From Hetaerina americana (taxonomy: Eukaryota > Arthropoda > Insecta > Odonata > Calopterygidae), in NCBI GenBank assembly GCA_022747635.1, contig JAKTNV010000169.1, forward strand, positions 1-64,000: a stretch of 64,000 nt of DNA. Reading direction: 5' to 3'. How positions within the stretch are numbered: the stretch's first letter is position 1; the number at the start of each line of letters is the position of its first letter. Under the pieces are notes generated by a model, which did no database searches, was not told the DNA's origin, and saw nothing but the letters and a program-made list of their open reading frames with translations. The position numbers and the translations under genes are program-made. This document shows positions 1 through 9,999 of this stretch, one piece after another.

Positions 1-3000
1 GTGTTTTTGATGATATTGTTAAATTTCAAACCCATTTTTTCATCATTCGTTGATTTCACCACCGCAAAATATATCGTTTTAATTTTAACACGCATTTTAA
101 ATTGGTTTTGCCACAGAGAACAGCTATTTTTATTTAATTTTCGTGATTTTGATGGAATCGGTAATTTTCTCTCAATATTTTCCTTTTAAGTAGTTCGAAC
201 TACTTTTTTCAAAATTCGTTAAATTTTCAATCGCAAAATATGGTTAATTATTTAAACACGTATGTTTTGAGGCGAGTACACTGAAAACTGGTAGTTTTTA
301 TTCAATCATCGTATTTTTTATGCATTCACGTATTTTCTCAACGCAGAGTATGTCGTTTTAATTATAACATGAATTAAAATTGGTATTTCCACTGAGAACA
401 GCTCGTTTATATTTAATTTTCGTGTTTTCGATGTGATCGTTCATAATCTCTCAATATTTTCCTTTCATGTATATCGAACTACTTTTTTCAAAATTCGTTG
501 AATTTTTAATAGCAGAAATTTGTGTTTTGATTTTAAGCGCGCATGTTTTGTGGCGAGTTCACTGAGAACCGCTAGTTCTCTTTCAATCTTCGTATTTTCA
601 ATGTAATCTCGTATTTTCTTTAACTTTTTTCAATTTCATTGTTTGAAGCGCCATTCTTCATCATTCGTTGATTTATCTATCGAAAATATGTTCGTTAATT
701 TGAACACGGGTTTTATGTGGCATTTCCACAGAAAACTGCTCGTTTTTATTCAATCTACGTATTTTCGAAGAAATCGCGCATTTTTTTTTAATCCGTTGAT
801 TTTTCGATCGAAAAAAAGTTGTTATTATTATCAACGCGTACGTTTTGTTGCCATTCCACTGAAAACTGCTAGTGTTTACCTTATGTTCTTTTCGTTGTCT
901 TATAAATCACAAATTATATCGTTATAACTTAATCTAGTATTTGATGTGGTATTTCCAGAGATAACTTCTCGTTTTTAAGTATATTTGTGTTTTTGCTGAA
1001 ATCGTAAATTTTTTCCATATAATTTCCTTCCAAGTTTTTCAAACTACATTTTTCAAAATTCGTTAGTTTTTTAACCGCAAACATTGGTGTTATGATTTTC
1101 CACGCGCATGTTTTGCGGCGTGTCCACTTAAAACGACTAGTTTTCATCCAATGATCGTATTTTGGATGAAAACGCGAACTTTCTCTAAATTTCTTCAATT
1201 TAAGATAATCAAACTACTTTTTCGTTTCTATCTCCCTCGCTAAAAATGTCGTTTTAATTTAAACAAGTATTTGAAGTGGAGTTTTCACAGAAAACAGCTA
1301 GTTTTTATTTATTTTCCGTGTTTTCGATAACATCGTTAAATTTCAAACTCCTTCATTCATCATTCGTTGATTTCTCCATCGCAAACTATGTTGTCTTATT
1401 TCAATACGAATTTAATCTAGTATTTCCAAACTACTTTATTCAAAATCCGTTGATTTTTCAATCGGAATGTAGGTTTGATTATTTTAAACGCGTACGTTTT
1501 GTGGCGAGTCCACTGAAAACTGCTAGTTTTTATTCAAGCATCGTATTTTTTATGCATACACGTATTTTCTCAACATTTTTTAAATACAAGTTATTCAAAC
1601 TTTTTTTTCCTCATTCGTTGTCTTTTACATCGCAAATTATATCGTTATAATTTAAACTAGTAATTGATGTGGGATTTCCACGGAGAACTCCTCGATATTA
1701 TGAATTTTTAGTATTTTTGGTGAATTCGTAAATTTTCTCTCAATTATTTCTTCCAAGTCTTCTTTTTTAATAATTCGTTGGTTTTGGAAAATACGTTTTT
1801 TTAATGTAATCAAGTATTTTTCTGGTATTATTAAATAAAACTACTCGTTTAATTTTTTTCCATGTTTTCGATGATATAGTTAAATTTCAAACTCATTTTT
1901 TCATCATATGTTGATTTCTCCACCGCAAAATATATAGTTTTAATTTAAACACGTAATTTATGTGGTATTTAAACGGACAACTGCTCGTCTTTATTTACTT
2001 TTCGTGATTTCGATGCAATCGTTATTTTACCCTAGATATTCTCCTTTCAAGAGTTACAAACTACTTTTTTCGGTATTCCTTGAAATTTCAATCGCAAAAT
2101 ATGGGTAATTTTTAAAACACGTGTGTTTTGTGGTGAGTACACTGAAAACTGCTAGCTTTTTATCAATCTTCGTATTTTCGATGAAATGCGTATTTTCTCT
2201 AAATATATTTAATTTAAGTAATTAAAACACCTCTTTTCATCATTTGATGATTTCTTCATCGCAGGGTATGTCCTTTTAATTTTAACACGCATTTAAAATG
2301 GTATTTCCTCAATTTTATGGATTTCTTTGTGTTTAAGCTGAAAAGTTAAATTTTCTCTCGATTATTTCCTTCCAAGTTTTTCAAACTACATTTTTCAAAA
2401 TACGTTGGTTTTTTACCCTCAAACATTTGCGTTATGCTTTTCCACGCGCATGTTTTTCGGTGTGTCCACTTAAAACGACTAGTTTTCATCCAATGATCGT
2501 ATTTTCGATGTAATCTTGTATTTTCTCTAACCTTTTCGATTTCATTGATTCAAGCGCCTTTCTTCATCATTCGTTGATATATCTATCGAAAATATGTCCG
2601 TTAATTTGAACACTTGTTTTATGTGGTATTTCCACAGAAAACTGCTCGTTTTTATCTTCATACGTATTTTCGATGAAATCGCGTATTTTTTTTAATCCGT
2701 TGATTTTTCAATCGAAAAATAGTTGTTATTATTATCAACGCTTAAGTTTGGTAAATTCCACTAAAAACTGCTAGTTTTTACTTTATCTTCTTATTTTCGA
2801 TGAAATTAATCAATCAACATTTTTTCAATTCAAGGTTTTCAAACGACGTTTTTCATTATTCTTTGTCTTTTACATCGCAAATTATATCTTTATAATTTAA
2901 ACTAGTATTTGATGATGGATTTCCACATAGAACTTCTTGTTTTTATGTTTTTTTTGTGTTTTTTTGGTGAAATCGTAAATTTTCTCTCAATTATTACCTT

Positions 3001-5308
3001 CCAAAATTTTCATACAACTTTTTTCAAAATTCGTTGGTTTTTAAACCGCAAACATTGGTGTTATGATTTCCCACGCGCATGTTTTGCGGCATGTCCACTG
3101 AAAACGGCTAGTTTTCATTTAATAATCGTATTTTGGATTAAAACGCGTACTCTTTCTACATTTCTTCAATTCAGGTAAATCAAACTCCTTTTTCGTTTAT
3201 TTCTCCAACGCTAAAAATGTCGTTTTATTTTAAACAAGTTTTTGAAGTGGAGTTTCCACATTAAAGTGCTCGTTTTTATCTTTTTTTCCGTGTTTTCAAT
3301 GAAATCGTTAAGTTTTAAAGCCCTTTTTTCATGATTTGTTAATTTCTTCATCGAAAAATACGTTATATTGAATGTAAACACGTATTTATGGTTTTTCCAC
3401 ATAAAACAACTCGTTTAATTATTTTCCCCGTTTTTGATGATATCGTTAAATTTCAAACCCATTTTTTCATCATTCGTTGATTTCTCCACCGCAAAAAATA
3501 TCGTTTTAATTTTAACACGCATTTTAAATTGGTATTACCACAATGAACAGCTCTTTTTATTTAATTTTCGTGTTTTTGATGGAATAGGTAATTTTCTCTC
3601 AATATTTTCCATTTAAGTATTTCGAACTACTTTTTTCAAAATTCGTTAAATTTTCAATCGCAAAAATGGTTAATTATTTAAACACGTATGTTTTGAGGCG
3701 AGTCCACTGAAAACTGGTAGTTTTTATTCAATCATCGTATTTTTTATGCATTCACGTATTTTCTCAACGCAGAGTATGTCGTTTTAATTTTAACACGCAT
3801 TTAAATCGGTATTTCCACTGAGAACAGCTCGTTCATATTTAATTTTCGTGTTTTCGATGTGATCGTTAATAATCTTTCAATATTTTCCTTTCAAGTATAT
3901 CAAACTACTTTTTTTCAAAATTCGTTGAATTTAAAAATAGCAGAAATTTGTGTTTTGATTTTAAGCGCGCATGTTTTGTGGCGAGTTCACTGCGCACAGC
4001 TAGTTCTCTTTCAATCTTCGTATTTTCCATGTAATCTCGTATTTTCTTTAACTTTTTTCAATTTCATTGTTTGAAGCGCCATTCTTCATCATTCGTTGAT
4101 TTATCTATCGAAAATATGTTCGTTAATTTGAACACGCGTTTTATGTGGTATTTCCACAGAAAACTGCTCGTTTTTATTCAATCTACGAATTTTCGAAGAA
4201 ATCGCGTATTTTTTTTAATCCGTTGATTTTGCAATCGAAAAAAGTTGTTATTATTATCAACGCGTACGTTTTGTTGCCATTCCACTGAAAACAGCAAGTG
4301 TTTACTTTATCTTCCTTTCGTTGTCTTTTAAATCACAAATTATATCGTTATAATTTAAACTTGTATTTTATGTGGTATTTCCAGAGATAACTTCTCGTTT
4401 TTAAGTATTTTTGTGTTTTTGCTGAAATCGTAAATTTTCTCTATATAAATTTTCATGGTATTTAAACGGACGACTGCTCGTATTTATTTACTTTTCGTGT
4501 TTTCGATGCAATCGTTATTTTACCCTAGATATTTACCCTTTCAAGAGTTACAAACTACTTTTTTCGGTATTCCTTGAAATTTCAATCGCAAAATATGGGT
4601 AATTTTTAAAACACGTATGTTTTGTGGCGAGTACACTGAAAACTGCTAGCTTTTTATTATTCTTCGTATTTTCGATGAAATGCGTATTTTCTCTAAATAT
4701 ATTTAATTTAAGTAATTAAAACACCTCTTTTCATCATTTGATGATTTCTTCATCGCAGGGTATGTCTCTTTAATTTTAACACGCATTTAAAATGGTATTT
4801 CCTCGATTTTATAGATTTCTTTGTGTTTAAGCTGAAAACGTAAATTTACTCTCAATTATTTCCTTCCCAGTTTTTTAACTTACATTTTTCAAAGTTCGTT
4901 GGTTTTTTACCCGCAAACATTTGTGTTATGATTTTCCACAGGCATGTTTTGCGGTGTGTCCACTTAAAACGGCTAGTTTTCATCCAATGATCGTATTTTT
5001 GATGAAAACGCAAACTTTCTCTAAATTTCTTCAATTTAAGATAATCAAACTACTTTTTCGTTTATATCTCCCTCGCTAAAAATGTCGTTTTAATTTAAAC
5101 AAGTATTTGAAGTGGAGTTTCCACAGAAATTAGATCGTTATTATTTAAATTCCGTGTTTTCGATAACATCGTTAAATTTCAAACTCCTTCATTCAGCATT
5201 CGTTGATTTCTCAATCGCAAAATATGTCGTTTTATTTCAACACGTATTTAATGTAGTATTTACAAACTACTTAATTCAAAATTCGTTCATTTTTCAATCG
5301 GAATACTA
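1..5308. repeat. AT-rich ~170-bp satellite array, block 1
   Basis: Degenerate tandem monomers of about 170 bp fill this stretch. Each monomer repeats the same landmarks in order: a 'cattcgttgattt' box, 'tcgcaaaatatgtcg', 'aacacgtattt', 'gtggtatttccacag', 'aaaactgctcgttttta', 'cgtattttcgatgaaatcg' and a T-rich spacer. Landmark boxes lie near 45, 214, 492 and 662, with spacings of about 170 bp or of a deleted monomer. Some monomers are truncated (for example around 340 and 893). Short frames inside are low-complexity by-products and are not called. The array continues at 6635 and 9443 after two transposon insertions. Centromeric or pericentromeric location is possible but is only an inference from monomer size and organisation. 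Confidence 0.9.
3428..4445. repeat. Higher-order repeat of satellite block 1-1010
   Basis: This segment repeats 1-1010 at an offset of 3427-3428 bp, including the same truncated monomers and private variants, so it is a higher-order copy rather than just the same monomer family. Similarity stops at about 4445. From 4456 the sequence matches 1963 onward instead (offset about 2493), which is a join expected from unequal crossing-over. A related block recurs near 7420-8100. Confidence 0.75.
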
Positions 5309-6634
5309 CCTTGATCAAAAATTTCCCGGAATTTATTCAGAAAATTAAAAATACAAGTTTATTCATCTAAATCTATATTGTCCCCTTCAAAGTAATCCCC
5401 ATCGACTGCAACACACTTATGCAAGCGCTTGATCCAATCCTCGAAACATTTCTTATATTCGGTTTTTGGTATGTCCATCAGTGCTTCCTGCGATTTTTCC
5501 ATTACTTCCTCTCGGCTGCTAAAACGCGTTTCCCGTAATGGTTTTTTAACTCGATTGAACAGAAAGAAGTCACAGGGAGCCAAATCAGGTGAATTCGGTG
5601 GCTGTTGGATGGTATTTGTTGCATTTTTCGTCAAAAAATTACGAATAATGATAGCACTGTGCGACGGTGCGTTATCATGGTGCAAAATCCACGAGTTTTC
5701 TGCCCACATTTCTGGTCTCTTTCGGCGAATTGCTTCACGCAAACGTCTCATAACGCCCAAATAATACTCTTTGTTTACTGTCTGGCCTTCTGGCAAAAAT
5801 TCATGATGCACTACACCGTTGTAATCCATGAAAACCGTCAGCATTGCCTTCTTTTTTGACTGAAAACGACGTGGTTTTTTTGGTCTCGGCTCATTTGGTG
5901 AACGCCATTCACTTGCCTGATGTCTGGATTGCGTGTCGTACTCATAAACCCACGTCTCGTCTCCAGTAATGATCCTTTTGATGAATGTGGGATCGGATTC
6001 AGCCTCGCAAATCATGTCTTTTGCGACGTCAACAAGGTCTCTTTTTTGCATGAAATTGAGGTCTTTTGGCACCAACTTTGCTGCTACACGACGGAAACCC
6101 AAATCATTAACCACAATGTCTTGGGCGGATCCATAGGCAATGTTCAAGTCCTCCGCTATTTCTCTGATGGTGAATTTGCGGTTATTGACCAACATATCTT
6201 TTACTTTATCAATTTTTTCACCGACTTTCGATGTCGATGGTCTGCCACTGCGTTCATCATCTTCGATTGACTCACGACCACTTCTGAACCGCTCGTGCCA
6301 CTGGTAAACGACCGTTTTTTTTAGAGAATCGTTGCCGAAACACTTTTCCAACATTTCCAACGTCCGTGCGCCACTAAATCCGTTTTTTACGCAAAATTTA
6401 ATACAAGTTCGTTGTTGCAAATTTAAATCCATTTCTGCAATTGTAAAAATCGCCAACACACACAGAGATAGATGTACTCTTGGCTACGTAACTTTTGCAA
6501 ATGTCAAGTTATGACACTAAGATTTAAAGGGAATATCAACAACAGATGTACCAATTTAACAAAAAAAAACAGAACTCAAATCGGAACGATCAGAGCGCCA
6601 CACGGTGGTTATTCCGGGAACTTTTTGATCAAGG
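5309..6634 (-). mobile_element. Mariner element 1 (complete, TA-flanked)
   Basis: A complete Tc1/mariner-type DNA transposon of 1326 bp inserted in a satellite monomer. TA dinucleotides flank it at 5307-5308 and 6635-6636. Terminal inverted repeats of 24 bp lie at 5309-5332 and 6611-6634, beginning CCTTGATCAAAAA, with one mismatch at position 14. Removing the element and one TA restores a normal satellite monomer like the one near 1460. The single gene on the minus strand fills most of it. A second copy at 23256-24580 is nearly identical along its whole length, which indicates recent mobility. Confidence 0.95.
5359..6432 (-). CDS. Mariner DD34D transposase, intact frame
   Basis: Cut-and-paste transposase that binds the element's terminal repeats in the nucleus and moves it into TA sites. 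I chose the start at the MDLNLQQRTC methionine, giving 357 residues; an upstream in-frame Met at 6459 is not conserved in the sister copy. Residues 1-120 hold the two helix-turn-helix DNA-binding modules, with the YQWHERFRSGRESIEDDERS linker region. LVPKDL (120-125) takes the place of the usual mariner WVPHEL. The catalytic triad is D158 (TGDETWVYEYD), D253 (HHDNAPSH) and D288 (SPDLAPCDFF), with exactly 34 residues between the last two, as in mariner. No stop or frameshift is seen, so it may be active. Length is slightly above the usual 345-350 residues. Confidence 0.93.
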   Translation of the reverse strand: MDLNLQQRTCIKFCVKNGFSGARTLEMLEKCFGNDSLKKTVVYQWHERFRSGRESIEDDERSGRPSTSKVGEKIDKVKDMLVNNRKFTIREIAEDLNIAYGSAQDIVVNDLGFRRVAAKLVPKDLNFMQKRDLVDVAKDMICEAESDPTFIKRIITGDETWVYEYDTQSRHQASEWRSPNEPRPKKPRRFQSKKKAMLTVFMDYNGVVHHEFLPEGQTVNKEYYLGVMRRLREAIRRKRPEMWAENSWILHHDNAPSHSAIIIRNFLTKNATNTIQQPPNSPDLAPCDFFLFNRVKKPLRETRFSSREEVMEKSQEALMDIPKTEYKKCFEDWIKRLHKCVAVDGDYFEGDNIDLDE

Positions 6635-8689
6635 TATTATAGGTTGGATTATTTGAAACGCGTATGTTTTGTGGCGTGTCCACTGAAAACTGCTAGTTTT
6701 TATTCAATCATCGCATTTTTCATGCATTCACGTATTTTCTCAACATTTTTTCAACTCAAGTCATTTTAACTCTTTTTGTTCCTCATTCGTTGTCTTTTAC
6801 ATCGCAAATTATATCGTTATAACTTAAACTAGTATTTGATGCGGGATTTCCACGGAGAACTCCTCGATTTTATGTATTTTTTGTGTTTTCGGTGAAATCG
6901 TAAATTTTCTCTCAAATATTTCCCTGCATGTTTTTCAAACTACTTTTTTCAAAATTCGTTTATTTTTTAACCGCAAACATCGGTGGCGCATGTTTTGCGG
7001 CATGTCCACTAAAAAGGCTAGTTTTTATCCAATGATCGTATTGTGGATGTAAACGCATACTTTCTCTATATTTCTTCAATTTAAGTAAATCAAACTCCTT
7101 TTTCGTTTATTTCTCCATCGCTAAAAATGTCGTTTTAATTTAAACAAGAATTTGAAGGGGAGGTTCCACAGAAAACAGCTGGTTTTTATCTTTTTTTCCG
7201 TTTTTTCAATGAAATCGTTAAGTTTTACACTCCTTTTTTCATGATTTGCTAATTTCTCGATCGAAAAATAAGTTATTTTAATGTAAACACGTATTTTGTG
7301 GTATTTCCAAATAAAACAACTCGTTTAATTTTTTTTCTGTGTTTTCGATGATATCGTTAAATTTCAAACTCCTTTTTTCATCATTCGTTGATATATTCAC
7401 CGCAAAATATGTAGTTTTAATTTAAACACGTAATATATGTAGTATTTAAACGGAAAACTGCTCGTCTTTATTTTTTTTCGTATTTTCGATGCAATCGTTA
7501 TTTTACCCTCAATATTTTCCTTTCAGGAGTTTCAAACTACTTTTTTCGGATTTCGTTGAAATTTCAATCGCAAAATATGGGTAATTATTTAAACACGTAT
7601 GTTTTTTTGCGAGTACACTGAAAACTGCTAGCTTTTTATCAATCTTCGTATTTTCGATTAAATGCGTAATTTCTCTAAATATTTTTAATTTAAGTAATTC
7701 AAACACCTTTTTTCATCATTCGATGATTTCTTCAACGCAGAGTATGTCGTTTTAATTTTAACACGCATTAAATTGGTATTTCCACGGAGAACAGCTCGTT
7801 TATATTTAATTTTCGTATTTTTGATGTAATCGTTAATAATCTCTCAATATTTTCCTTTCAACTATATCGAACTACTTTTTTCATAATTCGTTGAATTTTT
7901 AATAGCAGATATTGGTGTGATAATTTCCAGCGCGCATGTTTTGTGGCGAGTTCACTGCGCACAGCTAGTTCTCTTTCAATCTTCGTATTTTCCATGTAAT
8001 CTCGTATTTTCTTTAACTTTTTTCAATTTCATTGTTTGAAGCGCCATTCTTCATCATTCGTTGATTTATCTATCGAAAATATGTCCGTTAATTTGATAAC
8101 TTGTTTTATGTGGTATTTCCACAGAAAACTGCTCGTTTTTATTCAATCTACGTATTTTCGATTAAATCGCGATTTTTTTTAATACGTTTATTTTTCAATC
8201 GAAAAATAGTTGTTATTATTATCAACGCGAATGTTTTGTTGCCATTCCACTGAAAACTGCTAGTTTTTACTTTATCTTCTTATTTTCGATGAAATCAATC
8301 AATCAACATTTTTTCAATTCAAGGTTTTCAAACGACGTTTTTCAATATTCTTTGTCTTTTACATCGCAAGTTATATCTTTATAATTTAAACTAGTATTTG
8401 ATGATGGATTTCCACAGAGAACTCCTTGTTTTTATGTTTTTTTTGTGTTTTTTGTTGAAATCGTAAATTTTCTCTCAATAATTTCCTTCCAAGTTTTTCA
8501 AACTACTTTTTTCAAAATTCGTTGGTTTTTTAACCGCAAACATTGGTGTTATGATTTCCCACGCGCATGTTTTGCGCCGTGTCCACTGAAAACGGCTAGT
8601 TTTCATCCAATGATCGTATTTTGGATGAAAACGCGTACTTTCTCTAAATTTCTTCAATTTAAATAAATCAAACTCCTATTTCGTTTATA
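6635..8689. repeat. Satellite array, block 2
   Basis: Continuation of the ~170-bp AT-rich satellite between the two transposon insertions. Monomer landmarks recur near 8320, 8491 and 8657 (spacings about 171 and 167 bp). The part around 7420-7700 resembles 1930-2290 and 4450-4790, and 7910-8100 resembles 3960-4130, so the same monomer subtypes recur in a shuffled order. Frames on either strand are spurious. Confidence 0.88.
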
Positions 8690-9442
8690 CGAGGGTCATC
8701 CGGAAAGTAGTACCCGTTAGTGAAATAAAGACACAAAAGTAAACATTAACAAACATAAAAAATTTTATTTGAAAGAGGATACTTTAAACTACTTCTCAAC
8801 ATAATCTCCAAGCAAATTAAGGCATTTGTCATAACGTGTGACAAATTTCTGTATTCCTGCTGCATAGTCCTTCGCCGCCAGCTCATTGAGATACGTGAGG
8901 GACCCATCTTGCACAAATTTTTGCATAATGCAGATGGTGTTTAACAATTTCATGAACAATTGTTCGAGAAACATTGGGAAAATGCTCACAGATGTCATCA
9001 ATTGTGACGCGCCGATCGTTCCTCACGAATTCGTCAACTGAGCTCACCAGTTGGTCTGTAATGACAGACGGTCTCCCCGAACGCTCATCGTCGTGTGTGT
9101 TCCCCCTCCCCATGTTGAAGTTGCGACACCACCGCCGAACAGACGACTCGTCCATTACATTGTCTCCATACACCTCCTTTAATTGGCGATGAATATCACA
9201 TGGGCGAACGTTTCTTGCATTGAGGAATTTAATCACTGCCCTCACTTCACAACTGGCGGCGTTCTCAATTTTTTTAAACATTGTAAACAATCACAGAAAC
9301 AACACAGGCAATGCTAGCGTCACGCAACTTGGCTCAGAGAAGGCAGACAAGCCACTGAAGCTATCTGACCTCGTCCAGCGGCTACTCGCGTCGTCAGCAC
9401 TTCATGCGGCACGAACGGGTACTACTTTCCGGATGACCCTCG
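8690..9442 (-). mobile_element. 753-bp mariner deletion derivative with perfect TIRs
   Basis: A non-autonomous mariner-family element. Perfect 29-bp terminal inverted repeats lie at 8690-8718 and 9414-9442 (they begin CGAGGGTCATCCGGAAAGTA), flanked by TA at 8688-8689 and 9443-9444. Joining the flanks restores a satellite monomer of the form found near 5055. The interior keeps the 5' and 3' ends of a transposase gene but not its catalytic middle. It is a different mariner lineage from the copies at 5309 and 23256. Intact ends mean it could still be mobilised by a related transposase supplied elsewhere. Confidence 0.92.
8789..9290 (-). pseudogene. Internally deleted mariner transposase
   Basis: Starting at 9290, 135 residues encode the paired helix-turn-helix DNA-binding region of a mariner transposase: a RAVIKFLNARNVRPCDIHRQ helix region, SSVRRWCRNF, the HDDERSGRPSV linker and a second HTH ending at ARWVPH, then a stop at 8883. 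In another frame, 8789-8880 encodes a typical mariner C-terminus (GIQKFVTRYDKCLNLLGDYV followed by EK and the stop). Everything between, including all three catalytic aspartates, is missing, so the protein cannot catalyse transposition. The N-terminal frame could in principle still make a DNA-binding peptide; that is inference. Confidence 0.88.
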
Positions 9443-9706
9443 TATCTCCTTCGCTAAAAATTTCGTTTTCATTTTAACAAGTATTTGAAATGGAGTATCC
9501 ACAGAAAACAGATCGTTTTTATTTATTCTTCGTGTTTTCGATAACATCGTTTAATTTCAAACTCCTTTCATCATTCGTTCATTTCTCAATCGCAAAATAT
9601 GTCGTTTAATTTCAACACGTGTATCCAATGATCGTATTTTGGATGAAAACGCGTACTTTCTCTAAATTTCTTCAATTTAAGTAAATCAAACTCCTTTTTC
9701 GTTTAT
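9443..9706. repeat. Satellite array, block 3 (array end)
   Basis: The last one and a half satellite monomers after the deletion-derivative mariner. The array ends at about 9706 within a 'cctttttcgttta' box, where it adjoins 'ttattcgaataaacag' and unrelated DNA. A stretch at 9610-9705 repeats the monomer part found at 8605-8690. Confidence 0.8.
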
Positions 9707-9724
9707 TATTCGAATAAACAGTTT

Positions 9725-9994
9725 ATTTATGACGATCGGTAAGGACAAGGGACCGCACACGATCGATGTTTCCAATGTCATCACAGGAGAGGGTTGAAGG
9801 TCATCCCGGCATCTTTCATCATCCGTGGTGTCTTGTCGGCCATTTTGAAACGCTTAATCCATTTGATAACGGATATTTCCTTTAGATCATCATCACCGTA
9901 AAAAGCTGTTAACATCTCAGTAATTTCTTGATAACTTCTACCTCAGCACTTCACAAAAAACTTGTTGTTGATTCGTTGTTCCGTGATATACCAT
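9725..9994 (-). pseudogene. Mariner-like transposase N-terminal relic
   Basis: The minus strand encodes a degenerate mariner-type N-terminus: INNKFFVKC, a stop, GRSYQEITEMLTAFYGDDDL, KEISVIKWIKRF and KTPRMMKDAG. This has the layout of the first helix-turn-helix and the 'WxKRF' region of mariner transposases. A frameshift then leads to DDIGNIDRVRSLVLTDRHK, resembling the start of the second HTH region. No catalytic part and no terminal repeat are seen, so it is a truncated fossil of a further mariner lineage. Confidence 0.55.
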
Positions 9995-9999
9995 TTTCA

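Noticed and set aside
5429..6270. Plus-strand frames opposite the mariner transposase
   Set aside because: Shadows of the minus-strand transposase; the same shadows appear in the second mariner copy.
1..9706. Many short frames (60-124 residues, F/S/K-rich) and a CRISPR-like look of regular repeats
   Set aside because: They come from tandem AT-rich satellite monomers with no spacer uniqueness; frames recur in different phases of the same monomer and have low-complexity composition.
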